Below are positions 16,260 to 24,799 of a stretch of 58,504 nt of DNA, in pieces. A program made the position numbers and the translations under genes. The number at the start of each line of letters is the position of its first letter. The first letter of the stretch is position 1. The DNA is from Pseudomonadota bacterium (lineage in GTDB: Bacteria; Pseudomonadota; Alphaproteobacteria; SHVZ01). The DNA lies in contig JACQAG010000041.1 of NCBI GenBank assembly GCA_016195085.1, forward strand, positions 1-58,504, read 5' to 3'. The notes beneath the pieces were generated by a model. The model searched no databases, was not told where the DNA came from, and saw only the letters and a list, made by a program, of their open reading frames with translations.

Positions 16260-17596
16260 GCCACGCCTCGATCCTGTTCTTGATGGCGTTCCTGTTCCTC
16301 GGCCTGGGCTACATGGGCGTGCCGGTGGCGTTCTCGCTGATTGCCGGCGTGCTGATCGCCACCAGCTTCACGCCGATCAGCTACCCCTCGATGATCGGCC
16401 AGCTCTTCCACGGCATCGATTCCGAAGCGCTCTTGGCCGTACCGTTCTTCCTGCTCGTGGGCGAGCTCATGACCTCGGCGGATGTCACGCAGCGGATGGT
16501 GCGCCTGTCGCAGACGCTCGTCGGACACCTCAAGGGCGGGCTGGCCCAGGTCGTGACCCTGTTCAGCATGTTCTTTGCCGGTATTTCCGGCTCGTCGACC
16601 GCCGATGTCGCGGTCTTGAGCCGCACGGTGGCGCCGGAGATGGACCGCGAGGGCTATGACCGCGCCTTCACCGCGGCCCTCATCGCGTGCGCATCGACCA
16701 TGGCGAATCTGATCCCGCCCAGCATCATGGCGGTGGTCTATGGCGCCACCGGCAATGTGTCGATCGGCGGCCTCTTCCTCGGCGGCGTCGTCCCGGGGGT
16801 GCTGATCGGCATCGGCCTGATGATCTACAGCTACTTCTTCGGGCCGGTCGGCGTGAGGAAGAAGCGCGCCTCGCTGCTCGAGTTCGGCATCGCGCTCAAG
16901 GAATCGGCGCTGCCGCTGATGATCCCGGTCATCATCATGGGCGGCATCCTAACCGGATGGTTCACGCCCACCGAAGCCGGCATGATCGCGGTCGTCTACA
17001 TCCTGGTGGTGGTGATCCCGCTGCTTCGCCGCGGACATCTTCGCGATCTGCCCGGCGACTTCATCTATGCCGGCCTCCTCTATTCGATCCCGTTGGCTGC
17101 GGTCGCCGGCGCCTCGGCTTTCGGCTGGATGCTGGCCTATCTGCGCGGCCCGGATCAGGTCGCGACCTGGATTGCCGACTATGCCGGCACCGATCCCCGG
17201 ATGATCATGTTTCTCCTGGTGGTCCTCTTCGTCATTGTCGGCGATTTCGTCGACGCCATCCCGGCCATTATCATCTTCATGCCGATCATCCTGAAGCTCT
17301 CCGAGCTGGGGAACATCAATTCGGTGCATATGGGCGTGGTCATCATCACCACTTTGGTCTTCGGGCTGATCACCCCGCCTTACGGGCTTTCTCTGCTGGT
17401 GGCATCGAAGTTTGTCGGTGTCACCTTCTCGCGCGCGATGTTCCGATCTCTGCCGCTCTATGTGGTGTTTTTCTTCGTCATTGGCTTCACGGTGCTGTTC
17501 CCGGACGTCGTGCTCTACTTGCCAAAATGGCTTCTGCCTGAATCCGTCGGCTGCTTTAAGAATCCGAGTGGAACGGGATATATCTGTCCGCAGTAA
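16256..17596 (+). CDS. TRAP transporter large permease (DctM family)
   Basis: The 446-residue polytopic protein is the transport subunit of the TRAP system, with about a dozen hydrophobic helices. Family signatures visible are ISGSSTADVAVLSRTVAPEM, ANLIPPSIMAVVYG and the C-terminal GLITPPYGLSLLVASK. It is translationally coupled to the small permease by a four-base overlap. It is followed after 13 bases by a secreted hydrolase-domain gene that may be part of the same transcript. Confidence 0.93.
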   Translation: MSHASILFLMAFLFLGLGYMGVPVAFSLIAGVLIATSFTPISYPSMIGQLFHGIDSEALLAVPFFLLVGELMTSADVTQRMVRLSQTLVGHLKGGLAQVVTLFSMFFAGISGSSTADVAVLSRTVAPEMDREGYDRAFTAALIACASTMANLIPPSIMAVVYGATGNVSIGGLFLGGVVPGVLIGIGLMIYSYFFGPVGVRKKRASLLEFGIALKESALPLMIPVIIMGGILTGWFTPTEAGMIAVVYILVVVIPLLRRGHLRDLPGDFIYAGLLYSIPLAAVAGASAFGWMLAYLRGPDQVATWIADYAGTDPRMIMFLLVVLFVIVGDFVDAIPAIIIFMPIILKLSELGNINSVHMGVVIITTLVFGLITPPYGLSLLVASKFVGVTFSRAMFRSLPLYVVFFFVIGFTVLFPDVVLYLPKWLLPESVGCFKNPSGTGYICPQ

Positions 17597-17609
17597 GGAA
17601 GGCACCGCC

Positions 17610-19571
17610 ATGACGAGCATGGTCGTTGCGATCGGGTTGGCGGCGGCACTCTTCGCCTGGACGCTCGGCACGGCCGAGGCCCGGGTGACTGCGGTCGAGA
17701 TCACCACCTCCGAGCCCTTCGCGGCGGGGGCGAGCTTCGGCGCCGCCGGCTCCTATCTCCGCCTGGTCGGCAAGGCCAAGGGCGAGCTCGATCCGCGTCT
17801 TCCGGTCAATCGCGGCATCGTCAATCTGGACAAGGTCCCGGTGAACGCCAGGGGCATGGTCGAATACGAGACGGATCTGTTCATTCTCAGGCCGGCCGAT
17901 CCGGCCAAGGGCAACGGCAAGATCCTCTACGAGGTCAACAATCGCGGCCGCAAGCTCGTCCCCGCATTTCTCCTGGATGCGCCGGATGCCGCCAACGAGA
18001 TGAAGAGTGCCGCCGATGCCGGCAATGGCTTCGCCCTCAAGCTCGGCTACACGCTGGTGTGGAGCGGCTGGGACCCGGATGCGCCGAGGGCCAATGGCGG
18101 GTTGGCGATGAGCGTGCCGGTCGCAACCGATGGCGGGCGGCCGGTCACCCAGCGCATCCGCGACCAGCTCGTATCGGGCACGCGCGCCCCTCAGGTCGAC
18201 GTCTTCCGCTTGAGCTATGAGGCCGCGAGCCTGGACCAGACCCAGGCGACGCTGACGCTCCGCCGCAAGGACTCTTATCCGGAATCGGTGATCCCCATCT
18301 CCGGCTGGGCTTTCGCCGACGCGCGCAGCATCCGGCTCTTGCCTGCCGGAACGAAACCCGAGCCAGGCACGCTCTATGAGCTGCGCTACGAGGCCAAGAA
18401 CCCGAAGGTGACCGGCATCGGCTTCGCCGCCACCCGCGACGTCGTTTCCTATCTCAAGCACGCGGAACCGCGGAGCAACCCCGCCGGCGGCCCGGTCAAG
18501 GCGGCGCTCGCCATCGGCATCTCCCAGAGCGGACGCTATCTGCGCGACCATATCGGCCAGGGCTTCAACAAGGACGAGAACGGCCAGCGCGTGTTCGACG
18601 GCGTGTTGGCGCATATCTCCGGCGTCGGACGGGTGTTTCACAATGCGGCCTTCGCCCAGGCTTTCCGCACCAATACCCAGCATGAGGATCATGCCTATCC
18701 CGAGAATGAATTTCCGTTCTCGAGCGCGCGCACCATCGATCCCGTCACCCATCGCTCCGCCTCGCTCTTGCGCGGCGACGGCTCCGATCCGCTCTTGATC
18801 GAGGTTAACACCTCGACCGAGTACTGGCAGAAAGGCGCATCGCTCCTGCACACCGATCCCCTGGGACGACGCGATCTGATGCTGCCGGCAACGGCGCGGG
18901 TGTTCATGATCGCCGGAACCCAGCACGGCGGCCGGGCCGGCCTCACCACCCAGCCCGGTCCGTGCGTCAATCCGCGAAATCCCCATAGCTCCGGGCCGGT
19001 GCTGCGCGCCCTCCTGGTCGCTCTCGACCGCTGGGCCGGCGAGGGGATCGAGCCGCCGGCTTCGCGTGTGCCGAGCCTGACGGCGGGCACGCTCGTCCAG
19101 TCGGATCGCACCGGCTTTCCTGCGATCCCCGGAGCGGTCGCGGTGCGCGAGACGAACCGGGTGGCCCCGCTCGCCGATTGGGTCGGCCCAAAATGGGACG
19201 GCGTTCATGCCTACCGGACGCTGGTACCCAAGGTCGATGCGACGGGCAACGAGGTCGCCGGCATCCGGCTTCCCGATATCGTGGCACCGATCGCAACCTA
19301 CACGGGATGGAACCAGTACAAGTCGCCCTTCCCGGACGGCGAGATCTGCGACCGCGACGGCAGCTATCTGCCGCTGCCGCGCACCAGAACCGAGCGCGAA
19401 GCCAAGGCCGATCCGCGTCCCTCGCTGGAGGAGCTGTACGGCAGCCACGAGACCTATGTCGCGCGCGTCTCCGAAGCGGCCGCCGCCCTGGTCAGCGATC
19501 GTCTGTTGCTGCCGGAGGACGCCCAGAGCTTCGTCGCCGCGGCGCGGGCGAAGAATCCGCTGCGGCCGTGA
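17610..19571 (+). CDS. Secreted alpha/beta-hydrolase-domain protein
   Basis: The 653-residue protein begins with a signal peptide (MTSMVVAIGLAAALFAWTLG...AEA). It matches the large alpha/beta hydrolase domain family found mainly in proteobacteria and actinobacteria. GISQSGRYLRD is the likely nucleophile region, and AGTQHGGRAG may supply a His. The start at 17610 is preferred over longer in-frame options because AAGGAAGG precedes it and the signal peptide begins there. It follows the TRAP permease by 13 bases and may process an ester before or after uptake. The substrate is unknown. Confidence 0.8.
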   Translation: MTSMVVAIGLAAALFAWTLGTAEARVTAVEITTSEPFAAGASFGAAGSYLRLVGKAKGELDPRLPVNRGIVNLDKVPVNARGMVEYETDLFILRPADPAKGNGKILYEVNNRGRKLVPAFLLDAPDAANEMKSAADAGNGFALKLGYTLVWSGWDPDAPRANGGLAMSVPVATDGGRPVTQRIRDQLVSGTRAPQVDVFRLSYEAASLDQTQATLTLRRKDSYPESVIPISGWAFADARSIRLLPAGTKPEPGTLYELRYEAKNPKVTGIGFAATRDVVSYLKHAEPRSNPAGGPVKAALAIGISQSGRYLRDHIGQGFNKDENGQRVFDGVLAHISGVGRVFHNAAFAQAFRTNTQHEDHAYPENEFPFSSARTIDPVTHRSASLLRGDGSDPLLIEVNTSTEYWQKGASLLHTDPLGRRDLMLPATARVFMIAGTQHGGRAGLTTQPGPCVNPRNPHSSGPVLRALLVALDRWAGEGIEPPASRVPSLTAGTLVQSDRTGFPAIPGAVAVRETNRVAPLADWVGPKWDGVHAYRTLVPKVDATGNEVAGIRLPDIVAPIATYTGWNQYKSPFPDGEICDRDGSYLPLPRTRTEREAKADPRPSLEELYGSHETYVARVSEAAAALVSDRLLLPEDAQSFVAAARAKNPLRP

Positions 19572-19662
19572 GGCCCCGAAATTTGCGTGGCGTGACGCAT
19601 CGACGCTAGACTTGATCTCAAACAATTGAGGGCCGCCTAGGGCCCGTGAGGGAGGAGCGGAC

Positions 19663-21249
19663 GTGCAGCAATCCATGGTGAGGCTTGGCCTTGCAGTCGC
19701 CATCGCGCTCGTGCTGGCATCGCCGGCTCTGGCGCAGAAGAAGACGACCCTGGTGATCGGGCTCGACATCAGCGACGGGCGCAACTACGACACGGCGCGG
19801 TCCGCCGACCTGACCCCGCCTTTGACCCATGGTGCGGTCTACGACAATCTGGTGACGCTGTCGGCCGACGATCTCGTCAATGTGAAGCCGGCCCTGGCCA
19901 CATCCTGGACGCTGGCCCAGAACGGCGCCGCCTGGCGCTTCAGCCTCAGGCCCGGCGTCAAGTTCTGGAACGGCGATGCGCTCACCGCCGACGACGTGAA
20001 ATTCTCCCTGGATCGGCTGCTCAACATCAAGGACCAGCCGGCGATCTACGCGGCCAACATGGGCGAGATCAAGATCATCGACCCGATGACCGTGGAGATT
20101 GCCGTCAAGAATCCGTCGGAGCCCTTGCTCATCGATCTGACCGCGCCGTCTTTCGCCATCTATTCGAAGAAGCTCGCCGGCGCCAATGGCGCGGTCTCGG
20201 AGCCCGGCGCCGACCAGAAGGACAAGGCGACCGATTGGCTCAACCAGAATTCACCCGGGACCGGCCCCTATCGCATGACCGGCTGGGAGCGCAACGGCAG
20301 CATCACGCTCCAGCGCAACCCGAACTATTGGGGCGGTGCCGTGCCCTTCGAGCGGGTGGTGATCCGGCATATTTCCGACGGGGCGGCGCAGCTCTTGGCC
20401 GTCAGGCGCGACGATGTCGATATCGCCATGAACCTCTCGGCCGAGCAGCTCGATAGCCTCAAGGGCAATGGCGACGTCACCGTCATCCAGGGCGCCAGCA
20501 CCGACACGCTCTACTTCGTGCTGACCAACAATGGCGAGCTCAATCCAAGTCTCGCCAAGCGCGAAGCGCGCCAAGCGGTGGCGCACGCGGTCGACTATGA
20601 CGGCCTCATCAAGGGTCTGGTCGGCGGCTTCGCCGATCGGCCGCCCTCGTTCCTGCCATCCGGCATCGCCGGCACCACGCTCGCGATGACCCGGGAGTTC
20701 GGCTACCGCGAGGATCTGGCGAAGGCGAAGCAGCTCCTGGCCGCCGCTGGCCTTGCCAACGGCTTCGAGTTCGAGCTGGCCTATCCCAATGCCGCCTATT
20801 TCAGCACCTCCTACCTGCTGATGACGCAGAAGATCCAAGCCGATCTGGCGCGGGTCGGCATCAAGATGTCCTTGAAGCCGATGGACAACGTCAATTGGCG
20901 CTCGCAATTCAACGGCGCCAAGCTGCAGGCGACTGTGGCTCCATGGAACTCGCCCTCGCCCAATCCGCATCTCTGGGCCGGCGCCTCGGTGCAACGGGTG
21001 GCCAAGCGCGTCGGCTGGGAGCCGCCGGCCGATATCGTCGATCTCGTCTCCAAGGGGGCGGCCGAGCCGGATCCGGCGAAGCAGGCGGCCTTCTACAAGC
21101 GCTACCAGGAGATCCTGGTGGCGAATGCGCACTACATCACGCTCATGCAGCCGATCTATCGGGTGGCGGCGCACAAGGCGGTGGCCGGCGTGCAGCTCAC
21201 CCCCAATGTCTGGAAGATGGAGCTCGGCAAGATCCGCCCGGCGTCTTGA
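19663..21249 (+). CDS. ABC transporter substrate-binding protein, family 5 (fifth)
   Basis: The 528-residue periplasmic protein has a signal peptide ending near ALA-Q and the family-5 segments RFSLRPGVKFWNGD, LTADDVKFSLDRLLN and NSPGTGPYRMTGWERNG. A GTG start is chosen because GGAGG lies seven bases upstream; an ATG four codons later is the alternative. It is more like the ordinary dipeptide/oligopeptide branch than the four paralogues upstream. As with them, no permease or ATPase lies next to it. Confidence 0.9.
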   Translation: MQQSMVRLGLAVAIALVLASPALAQKKTTLVIGLDISDGRNYDTARSADLTPPLTHGAVYDNLVTLSADDLVNVKPALATSWTLAQNGAAWRFSLRPGVKFWNGDALTADDVKFSLDRLLNIKDQPAIYAANMGEIKIIDPMTVEIAVKNPSEPLLIDLTAPSFAIYSKKLAGANGAVSEPGADQKDKATDWLNQNSPGTGPYRMTGWERNGSITLQRNPNYWGGAVPFERVVIRHISDGAAQLLAVRRDDVDIAMNLSAEQLDSLKGNGDVTVIQGASTDTLYFVLTNNGELNPSLAKREARQAVAHAVDYDGLIKGLVGGFADRPPSFLPSGIAGTTLAMTREFGYREDLAKAKQLLAAAGLANGFEFELAYPNAAYFSTSYLLMTQKIQADLARVGIKMSLKPMDNVNWRSQFNGAKLQATVAPWNSPSPNPHLWAGASVQRVAKRVGWEPPADIVDLVSKGAAEPDPAKQAAFYKRYQEILVANAHYITLMQPIYRVAAHKAVAGVQLTPNVWKMELGKIRPAS

Positions 21250-21252
21250 GAG

Positions 21253-21879
21253 CTAAGCTTCCGGCACCGCTGCAGGATCGACGGCGACGCTGACCATCCA
21301 GCGCTGTCCCTTGTCATTGACCACGGCGGTGCGGTCGATCACGCGCGCGGTCCTTTCGAGGAGACGCTGGATCGCCGCCTCGCCGCCGCTGTCGTAGAAG
21401 GAAACGATGATCCGCCCGCCGGGCGAGAGGAATCGGAGATATTGCCGGACGAGGTCCTGGGGCTTCTCGAAATAGTAGAGGCACTCGTTGAAGACGATGG
21501 TGTCGAACTTCTCTCCGGGATCGAAGGTGCCTGCATCCGACACGAAGAACCTGGTCTTTTCATTCTCGAAGCGCGCCCGTGCCTTGGTCACGGCCTCAGA
21601 TGAAAGATCGACGCCGCGATAGGCTTCGTACCGAATTGCCTGCAGCATGCCCGTCAGCACTCCGTGGCCGCAGCAGACATCGAGAATCGTCTTCGATCGA
21701 AAGAACACGCAATAGCCGAGGATCACGCTGTAATGGGCGAGGTCGCCGATCTCGCCGAGCTTGCTCCAGGCATCGCGCGCATACATTGCTTCCCAACGCT
21801 CGCGGGAAACGACCTCGGGGGAGTATCCGAAGAGAAGCTGTTTGGCATGGCGCAGCCGGCGCCTCAGATAATCGCGCAT
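21253..21879 (-). CDS. Class I SAM-dependent methyltransferase
   Basis: The 208-residue protein has motif I LDVCCGHGVLTGML (about residues 66-79), the acidic VDLSSE at the end of the next strand, and FDTIVFNECLYYFEKP. The last resembles the motif found in small-molecule methyltransferases such as those of the NodS/methyltransferase_23 type. The substrate is not evident. It converges on the preceding binding-protein gene with a 3-base gap. Confidence 0.75.
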   Translation of the reverse strand: MRDYLRRRLRHAKQLLFGYSPEVVSRERWEAMYARDAWSKLGEIGDLAHYSVILGYCVFFRSKTILDVCCGHGVLTGMLQAIRYEAYRGVDLSSEAVTKARARFENEKTRFFVSDAGTFDPGEKFDTIVFNECLYYFEKPQDLVRQYLRFLSPGGRIIVSFYDSGGEAAIQRLLERTARVIDRTAVVNDKGQRWMVSVAVDPAAVPEA

Positions 21880-21972
21880 CGAGCCCGGTGCTCCCTCGAG
21901 GCGGGTTGCGCGTCGCCACTCGCCGCTTTCCCGGCGCGCAGCACCTTATGACAAGAGGGCGAGAAAGGGCGG

Positions 21973-22428
21973 CTAGAAGCGGGCGACGCGGGCTTCCACC
22001 AGGCGCGCGGTCGAGACAAAACCGGTCTTCGCATCCGAGCGCGAGCCCAATTCGAGGGTGCCCTCGACGGTGACCGGAAAGCCGATATCGGCCAGCTTCG
22101 GCGGCTCCTTGAAATAGGCGATCAGGCTGTCGGGGGGCAGATCGAGCGCTGCCAGGCAATGGGGGCAGCCGACCAGGGGCTCGGCCGACACCACCATGAA
22201 CGGGGCGGCGCTGTCGGCGGTGTGGGGGACGACATAGCCTTTGACGGTGACGCGCTGGCCGGCGAGCTCCAGCACCTTCGGGCGATAGTCGACGCCCGGC
22301 ATGTCGGGATTCTTGTAGAGATTGTCGAGGGCGAGGCGGCTCGTGGCCGCCCAGGCGCGCTGGCCCAATCCGCTCATGAGCGCGATGATGCTGACCCCGG
22401 CCACGATGAAACGACGGCGGTCGACCAT
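21973..22428 (-). CDS. Small exported protein, possibly DUF3299-like, near zinc genes
   Basis: The 151-residue protein begins MVDRRRFIVAG, a Tat-like twin-Arg signal with a hydrophobic core and an AWA cleavage site near residue 27. The mature part contains LAGQRVTVKGYVVPH, a beta-rich OB-fold-like start resembling DUF3299 proteins, and a GCPHCLA motif whose two Cys and His could bind metal. It is transcribed divergently from the zinc-type binding-protein gene, with a Zur-like palindrome between them. A metal-related periplasmic role is a reasonable inference; no activity is known. Confidence 0.6.
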   Translation of the reverse strand: MVDRRRFIVAGVSIIALMSGLGQRAWAATSRLALDNLYKNPDMPGVDYRPKVLELAGQRVTVKGYVVPHTADSAAPFMVVSAEPLVGCPHCLAALDLPPDSLIAYFKEPPKLADIGFPVTVEGTLELGSRSDAKTGFVSTARLVEARVARF

Positions 22429-22570
22429 GATTCACTCCCCCCAACGAGACGAAGGCGAGCCCCGCGCCCATGCCGGCATGCCTTCGACGAGCCTGGCACA
22501 TATTAACAGATTGTCGGGATGGACTGGAGATGGCCGGCGCTTGACCCCAGAGCGGCGAGGCGGATAGAGT

Positions 22571-22591
22571 AAATGTAATATTATAACATTT
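22571..22591. promoter_or_regulatory. Zur-like operator palindrome
   Basis: The 21-base AT-rich palindrome AAATGT-N9-ACATTT, with centre AATATTATA, sits 28 bases before the zinc-type binding-protein ATG in otherwise GC-rich DNA. It closely matches the ATGTTATAATATAACAT-type box recognised by alphaproteobacterial Zur repressors. It could control the downstream znuA-like gene, and possibly the divergent small exported protein, whose start is about 140 bases away. Confidence 0.75.
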
Positions 22592-22619
22592 CCTCCATTC
22601 GACCTTTCCAGGCCTGTCC

Positions 22620-23543
22620 ATGAAAGCCACCACAACCGTGCTCGCCATCCTCTCGGCCGTCATCCTCGGCTGGGCGGCGCCGGTCCACGCGCAAGCCGGC
22701 CCGCCAATAAAGGTCGTCGCCAGCATGAGCGTGCTTGCCGACATCGTGCGCAATATCGGCGGTGAACGCCTGGAGGTCGTCTCGCTGGTGCCGCCCGACG
22801 GCGATGCCCATATCTACGAGCCCACTCCCACCGATTCCCGCGCCATCGCCGCGGCGAAGCTCGTCGTTATCAACGGGCTCGGCCTCGAGGGATGGATCGA
22901 CCGATTCATCAAGGCTTCCGGCTACAAGGGGAGGCTCGCCGTCGCCAGCGCGGGCATCAAGGCGCGCAAGATGGAAGCCGACGACGCATCGGCCGGCGGC
23001 AAGGCAGCCCGGTTCGACGATCCCCATTGCTGGCAGGATCTGAGTCTAGGTCGGCGCTATGTCGCCACCATCGCCGCCGCGCTGATCGAGGCCGACCCCG
23101 CCAATGCCGAAGCCTATCGCGCCCGCGAGCACGCCTACGACCAGGAGCTGGCCCGGCTCGATGGTTGGGTCAGGGCGGAGTTCGCTTCGGTGCCGCAGCC
23201 GAAGCGCCGGATCATCACCTCCCACGATGCCTTCGGCTATCTCGGTGCCGCCTATGGCGTGACCTTGCTGGCGCCGGTCGGCGTCTCGACGGAATCCGAG
23301 CCGTCGGCGGCCGATGTGGCGAAGCTCATACGACAGATCCGGCGCGACAAGGTGAAGGCCGTGTTCATCGAGAACATGACCGACACCCGGCTTATCGAGC
23401 AGATAGGCCGCGAGTCCGGCGCGGTGCTCGGCGGCACGCTCTACTCCGATGCGCTTTCGAAGCCGGGCGGCCCGGCGGACACCTACGTCAAGATGTTCCG
23501 CCACAACGTAGCCCTGCTCAAGGAAGCCATGCTCAAGAATTGA
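22620..23543 (+). CDS. znuA: Zinc-type metal ABC transporter substrate-binding protein
   Basis: The 307-residue protein is a cluster A-I (SBP_bac_9) periplasmic metal receptor with a signal peptide ending near AQA (residue 26). The four metal-ligand positions are visible: His64 in GDAHIYEP, His136 in DPHCWQD, His202 in TSHDAFGYL and Asp277 in YSDAL. A His at the third position is typical of zinc, not manganese, receptors. It lacks the long His-rich loop of many ZnuA proteins. No znuB or znuC is adjacent. The Zur-like palindrome directly upstream supports zinc repression. Confidence 0.88.
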   Translation: MKATTTVLAILSAVILGWAAPVHAQAGPPIKVVASMSVLADIVRNIGGERLEVVSLVPPDGDAHIYEPTPTDSRAIAAAKLVVINGLGLEGWIDRFIKASGYKGRLAVASAGIKARKMEADDASAGGKAARFDDPHCWQDLSLGRRYVATIAAALIEADPANAEAYRAREHAYDQELARLDGWVRAEFASVPQPKRRIITSHDAFGYLGAAYGVTLLAPVGVSTESEPSAADVAKLIRQIRRDKVKAVFIENMTDTRLIEQIGRESGAVLGGTLYSDALSKPGGPADTYVKMFRHNVALLKEAMLKN

Positions 23544-23692
23544 GGCGACCGCCGAGCCGGCGAGGTCGTGAAGAGGGCGTGGAATGAATGGGCAGAGCAC
23601 GAACCATCGGCGCGACGATTGACGCGGGAACGGCGCCCGCCCTAGCTTCCGCCGGCAACCTGGCAAGGCTCAGGGATTCCCCACGAGGCTTC

Positions 23693-24748
23693 ATGTCCGA
23701 TGTGATCGAGAACGCTGCTGCCACTAAGGCTTTCAGGCCTCGCAACAGGATCGTGGCCCTCTACGTCGTCCTCATCGGCGCCAATCTCGCGGTCTGGGCC
23801 TGGGCGCTCATCGCCTTCGATGCCTATCCCGTGCTCCTCGGCACCGCACTTCTCGCCTACAGCTTCGGCCTCCGCCACGCGGTCGATGCCGACCACATCG
23901 CCGCCATCGACAATGTTACGCGCAAGCTCATGCAAGAGGGCGAGCGCCCTGTCGCCGTCGGTTTCTTCTTCTCGCTCGGTCATTCGAGCGTGGTGGTGCT
24001 GGCCTCGGCCGCCATCGCGCTGGCGGCAAGCTCGCTCGAAAGCCGGTTTCAGCTCTTTCGCGAGATCGGCGGCATCATCGGCACCAGCGTGTCGGCCCTC
24101 TTCCTGTTCGCGATCGCGATCGCCAACATCTTCATCTTGAACGCCGTCTACCGGAGCTTTCGGCGCGCCAGGCAAGGCGGCCCAGCCGTCGATGACGATC
24201 TCGACGGGCTCTTGGCCGGGCGCGGACTCATGGCCAGGCTGTTTCGCCCGATGTTCCGCCTCGTCTCCCGGAGCTGGCACATGTATCCCCTGGGCATTCT
24301 CTTCGGACTCGGCTTCGACACCGCGAGCGAAATCGGGCTTCTCGGCATCTCGGCGGCGGAGGCGGCCAAAGGGCTGCCGATCTGGTCGATCCTGATCTTT
24401 CCCGCCTTGTTCACCGCCGGCATGTCCTTGGTCGACGCCACCGACAATTTGCTGATGCTGGGTGTCTATGGCTGGGCTTTGGTCAAGCCGATCCGCAAGC
24501 TCTACTACAATCTCACCATCACCTTCGTCTCGGTGGTGGTGGCCCTGGTCATCGGCGGCGTCGAAGCCCTCGGTCTCATCGCCAGCAATCTCGAGCTGAG
24601 CGGCGCCTTCTGGGAGCTCGTCGCCGCGCTCAACGAGAATTTCGGCATGCTGGGCTACCTGGTGATCGCCATCTTCGCCGTGAGCTTGGCCGTCTCGCTC
24701 ATTCTCTACAAGCTCATGGGCTACGACCGGCTCGAAGAATCGGCCTGA
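23693..24748 (+). CDS. Nickel/cobalt transporter (NiCoT, HoxN/NixA family)
   Basis: The 351-residue membrane permease shows the NiCoT signatures RHAVDADHIAAIDN, GFFFSLGHSSVVV and LGFDTASEI, with about eight hydrophobic helices. Members import Ni2+ or Co2+ in a single-subunit fashion. The ATG at 23693 gives the usual family length; the in-frame ATG at 23588 would add an unconserved 35-residue extension. It lies 149 bases after the zinc-type binding protein, so the locus is a small metal-uptake cluster. Whether it shares zinc regulation is unknown. Confidence 0.9.
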   Translation: MSDVIENAAATKAFRPRNRIVALYVVLIGANLAVWAWALIAFDAYPVLLGTALLAYSFGLRHAVDADHIAAIDNVTRKLMQEGERPVAVGFFFSLGHSSVVVLASAAIALAASSLESRFQLFREIGGIIGTSVSALFLFAIAIANIFILNAVYRSFRRARQGGPAVDDDLDGLLAGRGLMARLFRPMFRLVSRSWHMYPLGILFGLGFDTASEIGLLGISAAEAAKGLPIWSILIFPALFTAGMSLVDATDNLLMLGVYGWALVKPIRKLYYNLTITFVSVVVALVIGGVEALGLIASNLELSGAFWELVAALNENFGMLGYLVIAIFAVSLAVSLILYKLMGYDRLEESA

Positions 24749-24785
24749 ACCGCCACCTTCGATGAGCATCGTCGCTCACCCCGGC

Positions 24786-24791
24786 TATAAT
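24786..24791 (+). promoter_or_regulatory. Perfect TATAAT -10 element close to the Sel1 gene start
   Basis: A consensus TATAAT ends eight bases before the ATG at 24800. Transcription from it would begin at or next to the start codon, giving a leaderless or nearly leaderless message, and no Shine-Dalgarno sequence is visible. The -35 region (TGAGCA at 17 bp spacing) is poor. Confidence 0.45.
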
Positions 24792-24799
24792 CCCACGCC

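Noticed and set aside
17556-19784. 742-codon minus-strand open frame opposite the secreted hydrolase-domain gene
   Set aside because: It is a high-GC shadow: low complexity, no recognisable motif, and the plus strand encodes a clear protein family.
23544-23692. Possible cobalamin or nickel riboswitch before the NiCoT gene
   Set aside because: No B12-box-like conserved core or NiCo four-way-junction pattern could be recognised; the stretch is GC-rich and unstructured by eye.
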